From assembly GCA_034670405.1 (NCBI GenBank), contig JAXDDX010000125.1, forward strand, positions 744,001-808,000: a DNA stretch of 64,000 nucleotides, read 5' to 3'. The DNA comes from Hoplostethus atlanticus. Lineage: Eukaryota > Chordata > Actinopteri > Trachichthyiformes > Trachichthyidae. The notes beneath the pieces were generated by a model. It was not told the origin of the DNA. It ran no database searches and was given only the letters and a program-made list of their open reading frames with translations. Below are positions 33,204 through 46,739 of this stretch, one piece after another. Position numbers and translations under genes: made by a program. Position 1 is the stretch's first letter, and each line of letters opens with the position of its first letter.

Positions 33204-34707
33204 ATGGCAGTGTTTTACACCAATGCCATCACCAAAAGAAAGAAGAATGGTATTGCATCTGTGGAAGCAGAGGTGGTGGGGGGGAGATGGAAACGTACTA
33301 AGACACACCACGCACACATATCTTATTAATATGATAACAACTTTTCCTCATGTTCACTCATTTTCCTGAACCTTTGACCATGTACCTATACAATACAAAC
33401 TGTAAGTGCCTAACTTCAGAACTTCCTCATTGTTATGTGTTTGTTCTATCATTAGAGAAACTGTAGCTTGCATTCCTTTGGATATTCTTGATACATTTAT
33501 GAGCACCAGAGCGACCCTTTGTGCACTTTCCTCCAGCCTGTGAGCCTGGATGTGCAGGTGCTTCATATCTCCTAGATAACATTGACCAGTTAGCCTTGAA
33601 TGAATAATAGTCTTCTGTCTCTAGAAATGGAGGAGTTCACCTTTTCTTAAAGTGTCTGCACCTCAATTATTATTGGCTTACTTGTTGATCACGTAACCTA
33701 AGCAATAGTAATATTAGAAGTCATTTAAATTAACGTAATTATGAGTGCAATCCTTTCTGAGCTTGGGTTTTTGGCTCCCGATCTGCAGATTTAATGTGTG
33801 TGCTGTGCAACTACCTGTTCCTGTTCCTGAACGCTCTTCAACACATCCCTCCAACAGAGTTCCAGACACTGTTCTGGTGTCTTACGGTGGCTAAACACCC
33901 TATGAAGACACTTTAGGTTGATGTTTCCTTTATGTTGGCAGTTACATGTATGTGCCTATATGTGTTAGAGATTCAATTCAAGCTCATTTGGTTCATCAGA
34001 CAGATCCTATGGGTTATATATGAAATAACTGAGTATATGTGTAAAAATCCTCTATATATGATGGAAAATGGGCAGTGAGTGATCCATCCATCCATGTGTT
34101 CTTGAGCAAAATACTGAACCCCTATCTGCTTACTCACTGTAAGTCGGTTTGAGAGTCTGCTAGAGTCAGGAACAGTGTCAGGTAAATGTCCAAATTGTAA
34201 TCATCACTCCATAGAGGCAGTCAGGAGTGAGGACTTTAATGGGGAAGGTGGAGGGGTCATCGCCACACTTTTTAAGTTTTGATTTGTCACCAGCAATGTC
34301 TACACTGTCATGTGGCACATACCTAAGGAAAGCGGCAGTATGGAAGTTGATGGAGTGCCTTGATCACCGGAGGAGGTTCCCTCAAGTGGATAATTTCATT
34401 GCCTGCGTTGAGTACAAAAGTACATTACATAATAATACTTATTATTATTGCTACCAGCCAGTTAACACAACGCTGTCATGTTGCACACACCTGGGGAAAT
34501 AGTCAGAGTAGAGGGAGACCACTAACTATTATTATTCATGCCTTTCTATTGTGGAACCATTTCTATTTAATTTTTCTTCTCTCACTTTCTGTGATGCTCT
34601 TTGTTTGTGTGCCAAATGTGCAATTTGCAGCTTTTTATTAATTTCTAGGGTAATATTCCATAAATATAATTTTGTTTTAAAGGGAGGGAGGAGTTTGTAA
34701 TCATATA

Positions 34708-35200
34708 GTCAAGTTTATTTGTATAGCCCTTAATACAGTTTCAATGGGTTTCACAATGCCTCACATTATGAAAGCAATAAATGACGACACACAACACCCT
34801 CCAACCTTGAACCCTCGCAAAGGACAAGGAAAACCCACAAAGCCTTTTAGGAATAACTGGAAGAAACCTTGGAAGGGGCTACTCAGAGAGAATAATATAC
34901 AGAATAAACACAATAAGGACACTTTGGTGGGACATCCAGATCTGGTGTGGGGTGTTGACAGCAGCTTGGGCAGCATCGTCTTGGGAGTGGAGGACCACAA
35001 CACTGCACAGCTACAGCCTGGAAACAGATAGGAGACACACCCATACACACCCACATTCATTTACTCTCACTCCCACAGACCAAATTTGGCCAAATGATAA
35101 AGAGAATAAATAGGTTTTTAACATTGATTTAAAGATATCAATAGAGCTTTCCTCTCTGGTTGCAGCAGACAGACTATATATATATATATATATATATATA
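34708..35200 (+). repeat. Common teleost interspersed repeat with (TA)n tract
   Basis: AGTCAAGTTTATTTGTATAG start, then CACAATGCCTCACATT, AAAACCCACAAAGCCTTTTA and GAAGAAACCTTGGAAGGGGC. This word order is a very frequent fish repeat. A perfect (TA)n run follows at 35174-35200. Confidence 0.6.
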
Positions 35201-36756
35201 GCCCTGCCTGCTTCTTCAGAGGAAAGTCTTTGATTAACTCCTGCTTGTTCTGGTCTTTGAAATATGCAGGCAATCGTTGCCAAGGGAGGGATTACAACCG
35301 AATAAAAGGCATAGGAGTTTTAGAAATTTGAGACCCTTGCTCAAGAACAGGGCAGGATTTTTGGTCTTGAGCCTTATTTTGAGAACTACAACTGCTAAGA
35401 CAGAGCACAGTCTGACATTCATGTCTTTACTGAACTCTATACTGAAAACAAGACAACAGGACCTTTTCCATCAAAGCCCCTAGGTGCAAAGTCATTCCAA
35501 GACTTTGCCCGAGGAGGTCAGGCTAGTCAAATCCATATAATCACATGTACAGACTTGCTTTTACTTTTTTTTCTGCTTTGTTCTGTTTTTGTCAAAATCT
35601 CTTTTAAATTTAAAACAATTTCTAAAGTTGTTTGCAATGCAAATAAACTATTATGATATTAAATGTATTATTTTAAGGTACAAGAGGAAATCTCTTTATG
35701 TAACACTGTATGCTCACCTTATTCTTGATTGTTACCCCCAAAGTCTCTTTAAGAGAAACAGAGAGAAATAGATAGAAGACATGTATTGTGCTAGAAGCAT
35801 TGTACAGGAAAAAGATCTCTACATATATCAGTTGATCGGTACATAGCTCATTTGTCTCAGGTCTCACGTCTACATTGTTGTAACATGAAATTCCCAAAAA
35901 TATTTTTCACTCAACTTTGGGGGTGCACTACATTATTGTACATTATTCAACCTTTATACAGAACAGTGTCTTGGAAATGACACAGAAAATATTCTATTTA
36001 TTGAGGATGACTGTAGAATTTTACTGCAAACCCTTCACAGAATTATCTCCCGTAAGTGCAAAAATGTATTAGACCCTATTATGTACTATTAGAACTATTA
36101 TGTAGCCTAGCAAACATACAGTACAGCCTAGTCTTGGAGGCTGCACATCAAGGTGACACATGAAATGTGTTTTTGAGTGGAAATTTCAGCTGAGCCATGA
36201 GTGGCTAAGCAATCACTTAGTAATATTAGGGTGCGACCATACCTACAGTTTTCCTTGATCTGAACCATCGTATTTTTGTAGTTGGTTCATTTCATTTCAG
36301 GTTGATGTCTCCAAATTAGTTGTCTATTATTATGAGGTATTTTTGATCTGTATCTGCCCGCCTCTGGTTCACTTCTGCCTATTCTAATATGTTACAGATT
36401 GCTTGATATAAGGAAACTATCTGTATGGTTCCGGTTCTGATTTTATTTATTTATTCATATTTAGATCTAGATTCAAGCCTGCGTAGATATGTTAGGAGCA
36501 CAAAAGTTTTTAGGGAGATTCAAAAATGTATTTTCTAAAAAAAAGGATCCCTGGCATGGGTCCTCCATGTTTGATGCCCCATGCAACCATATACTGTAAC
36601 TCTCAATATTATTTTGATGATTCTGCCTAAATCTACAATAAAACACTCTCTCCCAAAACTGACCTAATGTCACACTGAGGTAGAGCTTAGATGAGACCCA
36701 TTAACAATGAATGGGTTGAACAGACTGAGACAGTGTTAATAAGGAGGCAGAGGCAG

Positions 36757-36776
36757 ACAGACAGACAGACAGACAA
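36757..36776. repeat. (GACA)n microsatellite
   Basis: Five GACA units in a row. Confidence 0.85.
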
Positions 36777-36930
36777 CACAACACCAAGAGACCCTTTAAA
36801 GCTTATGGCCCATTGTCAGCTGCTGTTGTAGTTGGTGTGAAACGCTGTCAATACACAATATTGATGTAAGATATTTTTTGTGTACTTAAGCTTCCCATTG
36901 ATGTCCTCCATTATTGTAGCAGTGCACTTG

Positions 36931-36954
36931 TGTGTGTGTGTGTGTGTGTGTGTG

Positions 36955-37018
<64 letters not shown>
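36931..37018. repeat. (TG)n(AG)n compound microsatellite
   Basis: A TG run of about 25 bp passes through GAGAGACA into an uninterrupted AG run of about 50 bp, just upstream of the candidate znf518a promoter. Confidence 0.95.
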
Positions 37019-37023
<5 letters not shown>

Positions 37024-37119
37024 AGGGAGACAGACATACAGAGAGCTGTTGATTCTGTGTAAATTGAAACAAGAATAATTTCACATCAGTAACTAACAAA
37101 GACCTCTACATGTAATGCT

Positions 37120-37440
37120 GTCAATAGGAAATGGCGTGCGCCGCCATTGGCTCATGACTCATATTGCTTCTCCTTGCACATGCACGTTGGCTTGACAATG
37201 ACGTAGTACTGTGAAAACACCGACGTAACCTCGCACACGTTTAGAAAACAGAACATCTCTTTATTGAAATAAAAGCTTCCTTTGTGCTTTCTCTATAAAG
37301 AAATGTTCATCCCAGCACTAGTTTGGCGTTAAACAGGTAATCCATATTCATCCGCTCCTACATGAGCGCCCAGAGCACAGCAGTACCCGGATGGACTGTC
37401 ATGGCCGCCGTCGCGGAGCTGCTACAGTGAAGAGAAAAGG
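37120..37440 (+). promoter_or_regulatory. Candidate znf518a promoter and first non-coding exon
   Basis: A CpG-richer patch with GCCATTGGCT (inverted CCAAT), ATGACTCAT (AP-1 type) and TGACGTAG (CRE-like). A consensus donor AACAG|GTAATC follows at 37336. Downstream ATGGCCGCC opens only a short frame (GAGCTGCTACAGTGA). Assigned to znf518a only because that is the next plus-strand gene. Confidence 0.3.
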
Positions 37441-40108
37441 AAGGCAAATGTTTCTACAGTGTGTTTTTTTACAACGCGTAACGTTACTTCTGTATTATCG
37501 GATGTCGACAGGACGCAGCGTAATCTGCCATCACGCTTATAGTAAGAAACAACTGATTTTCTTCAATATTTTACGTCTTCGTGTGGGTGGGGGCTTAATT
37601 TTGTTGTCAAATAACTGGTATTAAACTCCACAGACACTGAATTGTCGCGAAGTAGCTCCGCTATTTCCTAAATATCGAGACTGAAATCGCTACAGCAGAA
37701 TAAATGTCTATAAAGTCTACAGTCCTTTGCTGCTGTCTATCTACAACCTTAGTTCTTCTACTGATGCACCGCTCTTTCGCGTTTCCTAAACTTATGAGAC
37801 TATGTAGAGCCATCCACCCGGAAAAGTACAAATAAATCCAGCAAACACGCCATATCTGAATATTTAGGCTAATATTCGCCTTCTTCCTACGTAATTGGGT
37901 TGCCTGTATATCACCCCCTTAAGTAATTATGGCAATGGGAATGGCAGTTTTGGGACATTGCAACTTTTATTCTTATCTTTAAGCTTCACTTATATCCCAT
38001 TTTAGATTATGAGGCTGGTTTAGGCTATTTTCTGTAGTCCAGGTGTTCTGATAAGTCCTCCCAGCGTTTTATTAGACTATAGGTTGGGTCTGTTTACTAG
38101 TTTCCTTTGCAGTAATGACAGGTAAGTGGGCCTATTTCCTGTAGATATTAATTTGATTGGATAGTATAATGTTCATTTTGTTTAGAGAACACCAAAAGGG
38201 TCACATTTGTGATATTTGAATGATTTTGGTCAGCCTTGAAACGTTTCTGAAGACAGAATGTCAACAGAGACTTAGAGTGAACTAGCTGGTGCAGATAAGT
38301 CATAAAATTCTGGCAGCCATATTTTTCCCAACATGGCTCCCTCAGATCCACAGGGTTGACAGCTGACTGAGCCATATGGAGTTCTAGCTGATGCAGGACT
38401 ATCGCCACACAATGAATTTACAACTGACCTAGAATGTATAATTTAAGTGTAATGTTTAATTGAGATTGCAATGCATATAATCCACATTTTCCCTGTTATT
38501 AAAGGGAAAGACCCTGTTGCATTTTGGGACCGGGCCTATTTGCCTACAAGTCAAACACCTTGGGCGCACAGGAAATGCAACCCTGTGTACAAATCCTTTG
38601 ACCTGTGTTGATTTTTATTTTTTTTATTTTAATTTTTTTAATCTATGCAGCCTACTTCACTCTGCCATCCATTGTCTTTTCTGTAGAATTTATACTCATT
38701 CATCGGTGAGGTCGTAAAGTAAGTGAGAATCTTAATCAGGAAAAAATAACACGAGAAACAAAACAGAAAATGGGTTAAAAACATTTGAACCTAAATTTGA
38801 GGAAAAAAGAAAATGCATCCCATATGGTCCAACTATAAAATAGTACCACTTAATTGGCTGTTAAAAAATGCTCTTTTTTGACATTTGATCGTTGTTTGTA
38901 GAATAAGTGATTGATTTTATGATTTCAAACAGTTCTTACAGTACAATTCCACAATATCGAATGGGCACATTATTGCCAATACTACACTATATTACTTTCT
39001 AATTTAACAAATGAATAAATTATACATGCCTCTTTGTCATTTCATCAAACTACTATATTACATAACATTTTTTAAGCACAATCATTTTTTGGTGGTCACA
39101 TGGTCATGGCTGCAAGGGCCTCTCACTCTGGCCTTGATTCCCCATTCTAGCATTATGCCAAGAGTTACTATATACATATACAGCATATATGTGTGGTTTT
39201 CCTCACTACAGGCAAAATCTCGAGAATTTGGCCTCGTAAACATTGCTGACATTTGAAATTGGGCAATGTCAGAGCTGTGTAACCAAACCAAGCTTAGTTC
39301 AAACTGACAAGGTAGATTTCTCTTACAGAAAGCAATGGTTTTGTGAAGTTCAACTCTTGTGTAAAAGCTGTGTCTTTTGAATGTCAGCCATAGAAAGAAT
39401 GGTTATTTCAATTCATCTTACTCAAGTTTGCTGGTGGGGCTGGACAGGGCAGACGTCTCACGACAAGTCTTTCCTGCCCGGCTGCAGCTGCGCATTGCGC
39501 AACTGAACAAAATCACATGAATCAAAATATTCATTAGTTCACAAGTCGAAAATAAATGATTGTCAAAAGTCAACGTTTCAAACGCTTGCTTTCAGCCATC
39601 TACTGTCAGAATCTCCAGTGGTTCAATATACATTCCTGCTCTGACCTTGGCCAATAAGTATACAAATTGTGAATTCCTTTATAAATAGTTATTTGAGTAG
39701 GAAATGTCGCTCTATTAATTGCGTGATCGACTGCCCTTTACCCCTAAAACGCTGTAAACAACCAGGCCAAAACTGTATATAACAAATGACTTGGCAACGA
39801 GGCATGCTGGCCATTATCATTATTGATGCAGAGGACAGATTTGACTAAAATGCTGTTTTTTCCCTCAGTATATTCAAAGCAATGCATTTCTTTCCAGTGT
39901 CATGTCACAGCAGCCATCTTTCTTCAATTTTTGCTGCTTTGCATCAACAGGAAGTGAATTACAGCATGTTTTTGGTTGCCATCTTTGCTCTTAGAACATG
40001 TATTAACACAAAGTATGAGTTCTGTCCACCCCTAGCTCCGTTTCATTGTTGATGACGTTCCTGCTAGGCTTATAACCGTACGTCTCTGCTCCTTTCTTCA
40101 TCCAATAG

Positions 40109-40187
40109 GTTCTGGGGCCACTCCACAAGTGCCTGTTCTTCAGAGAGAAGATGCATTGATGTTCAGGATTTTTCCAAAAGAATAAAG
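40109..40187 (+). other. Candidate znf518a 5' UTR exon
   Basis: A good acceptor (pyrimidine-rich tract, then CCAATAG) and donor (AATAAAG|GTAATA) bound 79 bases without a conserved frame. This is the expected form of a non-coding leader exon joining the acceptor at 48770. Confidence 0.3.
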
Positions 40188-41216
40188 GTAATATCTTTCT
40201 ATTGAATGTATACTAATTATTTGTTCTTTTGGGCTCCAGGGCTCCAATATGTGACCATTATGTCGCAGTTTGTGGCTTTTCTTTCAGTAGTGTCACCACG
40301 TTTTTTCTTGTTTGTTTGACCAGTGCAATCGAAGCACCCAGGCAAGTGTCATTCATGATTTTCCCCTGAGAAAAATATTTTGTGTTTTCTAAAGCTATGA
40401 AATAATATAGGTGATTTCTGGTAAAGGCTAGTCCATTTTAGAATGACAGCTTAAAACCCACTTATGTCTCAGTAGGTCATCAAGTTCTTAGTGAACTCTC
40501 TGATGAATTCAGTTTGGTCAGATCAAGCAATCATTGAATTAAATGTATTTCACTTTGGCCAAAATGTAATCAACATGAATCACATTCTGCACTCACTTAA
40601 TTCAGCACTCCCCACCTTAACTATTTTAGGGCATGTATCAATGTCAATTCTCCTCAATGTAAATAAAAATGAAATGCTCATTGTAGGCTCTAAGCTGTGA
40701 CTTATGAAAGCTCTCTCTTAATTTAAAGGGCTGTAGTGTTAACACAAAGGATTCTTAAAAAAAAACAAAAAAACAGCATTCAGAACATGTGTGAATGTGC
40801 TACCACTTCTCCCTTTCTTGCCTTAATTTTATTTTTAGTACTTTGATTATGGATTGATAGTATGGTGATTTACTTATGATTTCCCAGCTGACCTGTTGGC
40901 GCGATGGAGACGTAGGAAAGTCGGGGTGAAAGTCAGAGAGATGGCAATTAAAACCCTACTGTGCACATAATGAAAAAGCTTCAGCATGAAAAATTATTTT
41001 AGTGAGAAATAATGGATCTGTACTCTCAAAACACTTTTCAGTTACATTACACTTGCACACATTACATTTACACACGTTAGTTTGTTGCACGCAGACTTCG
41101 TCCAGTGCCCTCTGACCCCTGTCGGAAAACTTTGCAACATGACTGCAAGGGTTCCAAGTTTGTGTGATCAGTAATTTTGAAGCAAGCAAGGCGGCAGTAG
41201 CTTTAAAAGAGACCTA

Positions 41217-41860
41217 AGCCTTTTTCAGACATACACTTCGGATATTCTCCAGAGAATCAGGTCCACTCTTTAACTGGAGTTGCCCTTCCACACATCCAGC
41301 ACACCACCGGAGAATGTCAGTTTCGGATGTGTTCACAACAACAGAAAGTACTCCGGTTAGTTCAGGCAAGGGGTGGGGCCTGGGTAGAGCGCGCAGGAGA
41401 CAGGACATGATGCAAAAAAAATAAATAAAAAAATTGCAGTGTTTTGTTTACAGCACGAAGATAGCGGATGAAGTGGCGACTCACTCAGTGGCCGTTTTTG
41501 TGTTGATGTCAATGCTAAATGCAGTTTGACGTATCCGCAGTGTCGTTGTCTTCTTTGTCTGATCTAGTTGCATTCTTCCTCAGCCTTGGATGTTTGTATT
41601 ATCCCGGTTTCGTGCCAGTCGCATGATAAATACGTCATCAACACGCCCACTCGCTCGTAGAGAATACTCCAGAGAATCTTCCACACCATTCACACTTGGG
41701 CTCACTTGGCGAGAAAACAGATTTTAGACTAGGGTGCTGTGGGAAAAGTCTGTTTGACTTACAGACCAACTGATTCGGACATTTGCGTTCACACATACAA
41801 CCCCTCCGAGTAATGTCTTGATAAGTTCAGGGTTGCACTGCATGTGTGAAAGGGGCTCTA
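41217..41860. repeat. Probable MITE with diverged inverted ends
   Basis: The left end AAGCCTTTTTCAGACATACA and the right end TGCATGTGTGAAAGGGGCTC are imperfect inverted copies. The interior repeats CTCCAGAGAATC near 41248 and 41670. No reading frame of note and no clear target duplication. Confidence 0.4.
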
Positions 41861-42077
41861 GTATTCTGATTGGACCTGTTTCTTTTCAGCCAGTCTGATT
41901 TGGCTTTCCTTGACATAGCAAGCTGTGCATCTCGCCATCGTAAAGTAAAACCTGGAGAGAGAGAAGCCAGGCTCCTCCTGTACAGTGTGACAGTGACATT
42001 TGATAGTATGAGAGAAGTCGGTTCACTCAAGATTCAAGTGCACAACAGCAATAGGGGCCAGAATAGTCTCTCCCTGG

Positions 42078-42425
42078 TCACCCACCAGTCCACAGCACTG
42101 ACCTCTGCTGCACCTGCCTTGTCATAATGAACGTATAGGAGACACTTCTCTGCTGACACCTGGCAAAAAAAAGCACCTGGAGGTCCCCCAGCTGCCTATA
42201 GATGGTGGCAGTAGATGGACTGGTGGTCTTCTCTAGTCTTTTGAGGGTGGCCCTGATCGCCTTGCGGTGGTCCACTATGAAAACAGCCTGGGCCTTCAGC
42301 TGTTTTCTCCTCCAGCAGAAACCTTCCCGAACAGCCATGGAGGACTGCGGCAAGGTGGCGATGAAGTCACATAAAACATCTCGGTGCTCAGCCAAGTACT
42401 GCATTGCATCTATCCAGGAGCCAGG
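42078..42425 (-). other. Unrecognised minus-strand open frame, about 115 codons
   Basis: Encodes GSWIDAMQYLAEHRDVLCDF, IATLPQSSMAVREGFCWRRK and DHRKAIRATLKRLEKTTSPS. The composition is protein-like rather than random, but I recognise no domain. A stop lies just upstream (near 42430). Could be a transposon gene exon or a host gene relic. Confidence 0.25.
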
Positions 42426-44910
42426 ATCTCAGCTCAGGCTGCCACTGAGGTGCCTGTCAGAACACCCTCTTCACCAAAGCACAGAGCTGGTTGACATCAG
42501 CAAAAACACCAGGAAAAAAAACAACAAACCTTCCCTTTGTGTCAGTACGTGTTGGTATGTGTGTATTTCTTTAGTGATGGATCTGGGCTGCTGCATATTC
42601 AGCTACCATAGCCACAACCTCTACTACAGAGTGACTATCAGTAGATTTAAAGTGTATGAAACTAGTGTTTGTGTATGTACAAGATCAAAATGACTTGATT
42701 GCATTCAGTAATTGGCAATAAAAAGCTGCCTGACCTTTTGCTTGCTGTGACACCAAACATAACAACAAGGTATACCATAGCATGCTAGCTATAGAAACAG
42801 ATCATGATGGAGTGGTATCATCTTATTGCAAGATTTACCAATTTACCAATGTGTCACCCTTACAGATGGGCAGATATGCTGTAAAAAGTACGGGCCAGTT
42901 TGCATCAGTCAGTAGAACATTAGTGTAGGCATGCCGTCCTTCTGGCATCAACAGTTCATTTCAGACTTTGCGTTTTGAATTTGACAGCGCATGATCATAG
43001 ATTAGGACCAGATTAATATATTGGCACAGAAGGCAAAGTTTATGCTGCCGCAAAGAAAAGCTTTTCATATACTAATAATAAGGAGAGTAAGCATCTCGGT
43101 CATCAAGCACACATTAACATGTAATTACTGTTTGGTTCAAACCTAGGCTTTGTTTCCACATGGATGGACCAGTTATGTCATGCAGCCGTAAGAACAATAT
43201 GTTTAAGACAGTGCTAGATTGGAATTTTTATGCTAGCTATGTGCTGTTAGTAGAAAGTCTGGGTAAAATGCATCATTTGGTTCGGCGATCAGATCAGAGA
43301 TCATTAATACAGCGAAGGAAGAGAGATGTGCATTTGGCTTTCCAAAGTTACCACGCTTGTTTGTAGCCCCCTAAAGAAGTGGCAAATCTATTATCCAGTC
43401 AGTGCAGAGCATGCTGGTAAATGAAAGCCAAATCAGATTGGCTAGAAGAAACAGGTCCCACCAATCAGAATACTCCTGCCCCCATCCTTGCTTGCATATT
43501 ACTGATCACACATTTGGCATCCTTGCTCTCATGCTGCAAAGCTTTTTGACAGGTTGGATGTTGGAAATGGGTTCAGAAATGCACACCAAATTGTTGTGTT
43601 CAAGTGTACAAATGTGACCGAAAAGCGTGTTTTGAGAACACAGATCTATTTGCCTTACTCAAATCGTTTTACACTTTCACAAATCATTTTACACTTTCAC
43701 AAATCATTCGTCCTTTTTGAAAATAGCTCCATGTAAATACAAATCCATTCAAACTCATCACTTTGGCATAGAAATACCCTAATAATGAGGTTGCTGGCAA
43801 ACAAGATGCAGTGTTTCCCATGCATAGGCTTATCTGTGGTGCACCACCACAATATCTGCACGGCTGCCACAAAAAAAGTTTAGAAATTGATCGAAATCGA
43901 TAAATCTACTCCCGTGCATTGAACGTTTGTTCACTCAGATAAGCATTGAAGAGTAATGAGCTAAGGGAAACAATGAAATGACCAAAGCAGAGAGCTTTGG
44001 TCAGGAGTGACAGGGAATATCAGTAACTGATAACATTGTGCTACTCTACAAGAAAAGACTGTTCTTTAGGCGCAAGTCATTAAATGCATGTTAACAAACT
44101 ACTCTGCATCTTCTGACGATTTGGTGCACTCTCCTTTGCTGTTGTGCGCCGGGGAAGCAGCATTACGAGATGGGATAAACTCAGCAAAGTTCTCCTCCAC
44201 GCATCCCATCCTCTGGAAGATGAGCTGCTGCAACAATGGCGCACCTTTAGCCTCCGGCACAAAATATCTATGGCACCAGCTGATAATTTGACAGCATCAG
44301 CATTTCCTGGCACCAATATTTTCAGCCGGCGGAACCAGCTGATAATTTGCCGCCACAAATATTTTGGCCCTGAGGCACAGTAATGAATATGTTGCTTGTT
44401 AAATTGAATATTTGTCGTATCTAGACTGCCATTGTGCTGTATCAGTTGGGTAAATGTAATCACTAATGAAGTAGGCTATCGTATGGAGCTCCATTCAAAT
44501 CAACTATATCAGATTTTGTTTTGCCATTATTCAGTGCTGAAAAAAATGAAAACAAGTCTTGAAATGAATACTCATTCATTTTTTAACCAAAAGTTCTATC
44601 CCAGGCAACTAAAACAGAGTTGGACTGCCTTATGAAGAACTTCTTTCACACACCACCAAACAAATTGACTATTAATAGCGAAACAACATTGGTGATCTAT
44701 GTACTATCTGTCTGACAATGCTGACCTCTTAAATAGTGCTCCGTTATTACATACTACATTAGTTTGAGTGTTATACATCAACAGGTGAATATGCACATGC
44801 AGAGGGGGAAAAACTCAAATAAAATGAAAATTAGGGAAATTATGAATTTAAATTTCAGAGACTTGGCTGTGCTTTTAGGCGACACCAGTGTGACCAAAGA
44901 AAATATTCAA

Positions 44911-45020
44911 TGGATCGAGCGGGCGGGCGGGCGATCGAGCGGGCGGGCGATCGAGCGATTGAGCGAGCGATCGGGGGATCGAGCGAGCGGGCGATCGGGG
45001 GATCGATCGATCCCCAGCTA
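44911..45020. repeat. GATCGAGCGGGCG-type low-complexity CpG tract
   Basis: About 110 bp built from GATCGAGC and GGGCG words (GATCGAGCGGGCG twice, GATCGGGGGATCGAGCGAGC and similar). It makes Arg/Ala/Asp/Ile-rich ORFs on both strands that are not genes. GATC occurs about ten times. Confidence 0.8.
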
Positions 45021-45416
45021 GCATGCTTCTTCTGCGCCTCAGACCACAGCAGCATGTCCGGCCTTAGGCTAGTGCTAAGTTTCAGTTTCATAATTAACCG
45101 AAAATATTTTTACTCTTCTCATAATAACATAAAAGATCTCTAACGTTGTGTTTTGCGCCGTTGCTTCAGCAAAGCATCTCTCACTCCCAGTCAGTCAGCC
45201 CCTCCTTCCCCTGCTGTACGCTCACACACACACACAAACACACGCACTGGAACATTCCTGGCTGCGTCCGAGACACCAAGGCATTTTGAGGACACAACAT
45301 CGTTTGAGTTAACTAACGTTGCAGTATCCATGTCAAGTGGAGATGTGTCGAGCGGTATCTCTCTCTCTCACAAACACATTGACAACGGACCCGTCTGTGA
45401 ATGGCCTCTCCTCTCT

Positions 45417-45600
45417 GAGGCTACATCCACACTAATACGTTTTCGTTTTAAAACGGAGTTTTGAAACTAAAACCATCTCAGTCCACACAAGCGTTATAGC
45501 ACCGAAATCTCCATCCATAAAAACGCATATCACGTTACCATTCACCTACACTGGGCATGCGCGTGCCAGTGTAAACAGCAAGCAGATTGTCTGCTCTGCT
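45417..45600 (+). repeat. One end of a teleost DNA-element family (CTACATCCACACTAATACG)
   Basis: GGCTACATCCACACTAATAC, GTTTTCGTTTTAAAACG and GTCCACACAAGCG are typical of one terminus of a frequent fish hAT-type repeat. No matching inverted end in the window. Confidence 0.45.
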
Positions 45601-46452
45601 TAGAAAATTGCAGAAAATACCGTTATGAAGAACAGCAAAGGCGAAAAGTAAGAGCAGAGATGTCTTTGTTCGAGGGGGAACTGTAAGTAACTGAAAGTAA
45701 CAAACAAGTATAAGCGGTAAACACGGTGGAGAGCTTAGATTGGGAGTCGTCGCAAAGCAAATACAGCGACATATTACTGCGGTACCAGGAGCACGATCCA
45801 TCACCAGGGAAGGATACGTCTGACTGATAAGACCCAATCAGAAAGCGGACATGGCTCTCCCACAGCAGCCAGCTAGGGCAGAAGCAACAGGTGAGATTGA
45901 CAGCAAACACAGAGAGATGTAGAAGCAGGGCAGAAAAGCCTAATTTCTATTCTTCTGTGCCTATATATATTTTGTTATGTGTTTGACACAACGTGAAGCA
46001 ATTGAGCTGTATATGTTGTTATTTGTCACAAAGTACTTGGCAATTAAAATATTGACAGTGGAGCACCTTATATACAGTATTATTTAATAATTAATTTAAG
46101 AAAGTGTGTAGCAAGATAGGTAAATATTTACACAGTTGTAACGTTACTGTAACGTAACAAAATTGTTTACAGGAGCACAAAGTTCTTCATAGATCTGGCC
46201 TCTTAATTTTGCTCTCAAAGTGCACCAGATTGATGCATTTAACTTTAAAATGTACAAAACTTTCTTGCGGGGGAGCATGCCCCCGGACCCCCCTAGAGGG
46301 TCCGAGGTCCACCCACCACAGTCTCACAAAATCCTGTGGGAAACACTGCATACATATGCTGGAACACAACGGGCAGGCAGTATCCTCACCCATCCACTGA
46401 TTTAAGATTTTGGGGAGATGGCAGCACATCATAAGTAGCCCCTATAATTAAT

Positions 46453-46719
46453 CTAATTCTGCTTGCCTCCATGCTCCACAACTCTCTCCACTTCAAACTT
46501 CTCTTCTCTGCACTCTCCCAATTTCACCCACCGTCCTTGTTTTGCCTGCGACACTGCCTTAGTACATCTTACTAGCTCCTCCTGACGATGTACTTCTTCA
46601 ACTACCAGCTTTCTTTTTTCTAAGCCCCTACGCCCATGCTGCACCTGGCCTACGATGTGCTGAGAGTAATTGGGCTTTTCTGTCAGGATTAATTTAATTT
46701 TTTCTGTCAGGCAATTCAT
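46453..46719 (-). pseudogene. Fragment resembling a non-LTR retrotransposon pol protein
   Basis: The minus-strand frame reads HIVGQVQHGRRGLEKRKLVV, EEVHRQEELVRCTKAVSQAK and QGRWVKLGE. I recall similar blocks in fish retroelement polyproteins, between other domains. The fragment is short and isolated. Confidence 0.3.
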
Positions 46720-46739
46720 TTTAGTTAATTAGCCCATGT

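Larger units (their letters stand above)
43811..46352. mobile_element. Candidate hAT-like element bounded by CAGTGTTTCCC ends
   Basis: The left end GCAGTGTTTCCCATGCATAG (43811) and right end TGTGGGAAACACTGC (to about 46351) are inverted. Both adjoin CTGTGGTG/CACCACAG words, and the right side carries CATGCCCCCGGACCCCCC then GAGGTCCACCCACCACAG. I found no 8-bp target duplication, so these may be ends of two separate copies with unrelated DNA between. No transposase seen. Confidence 0.4.

Noticed and set aside
44764..45143. Arg/Ala/Ile/Asp-rich ORFs on both strands
   Set aside because: Translations of the GATCGAGC low-complexity tract.
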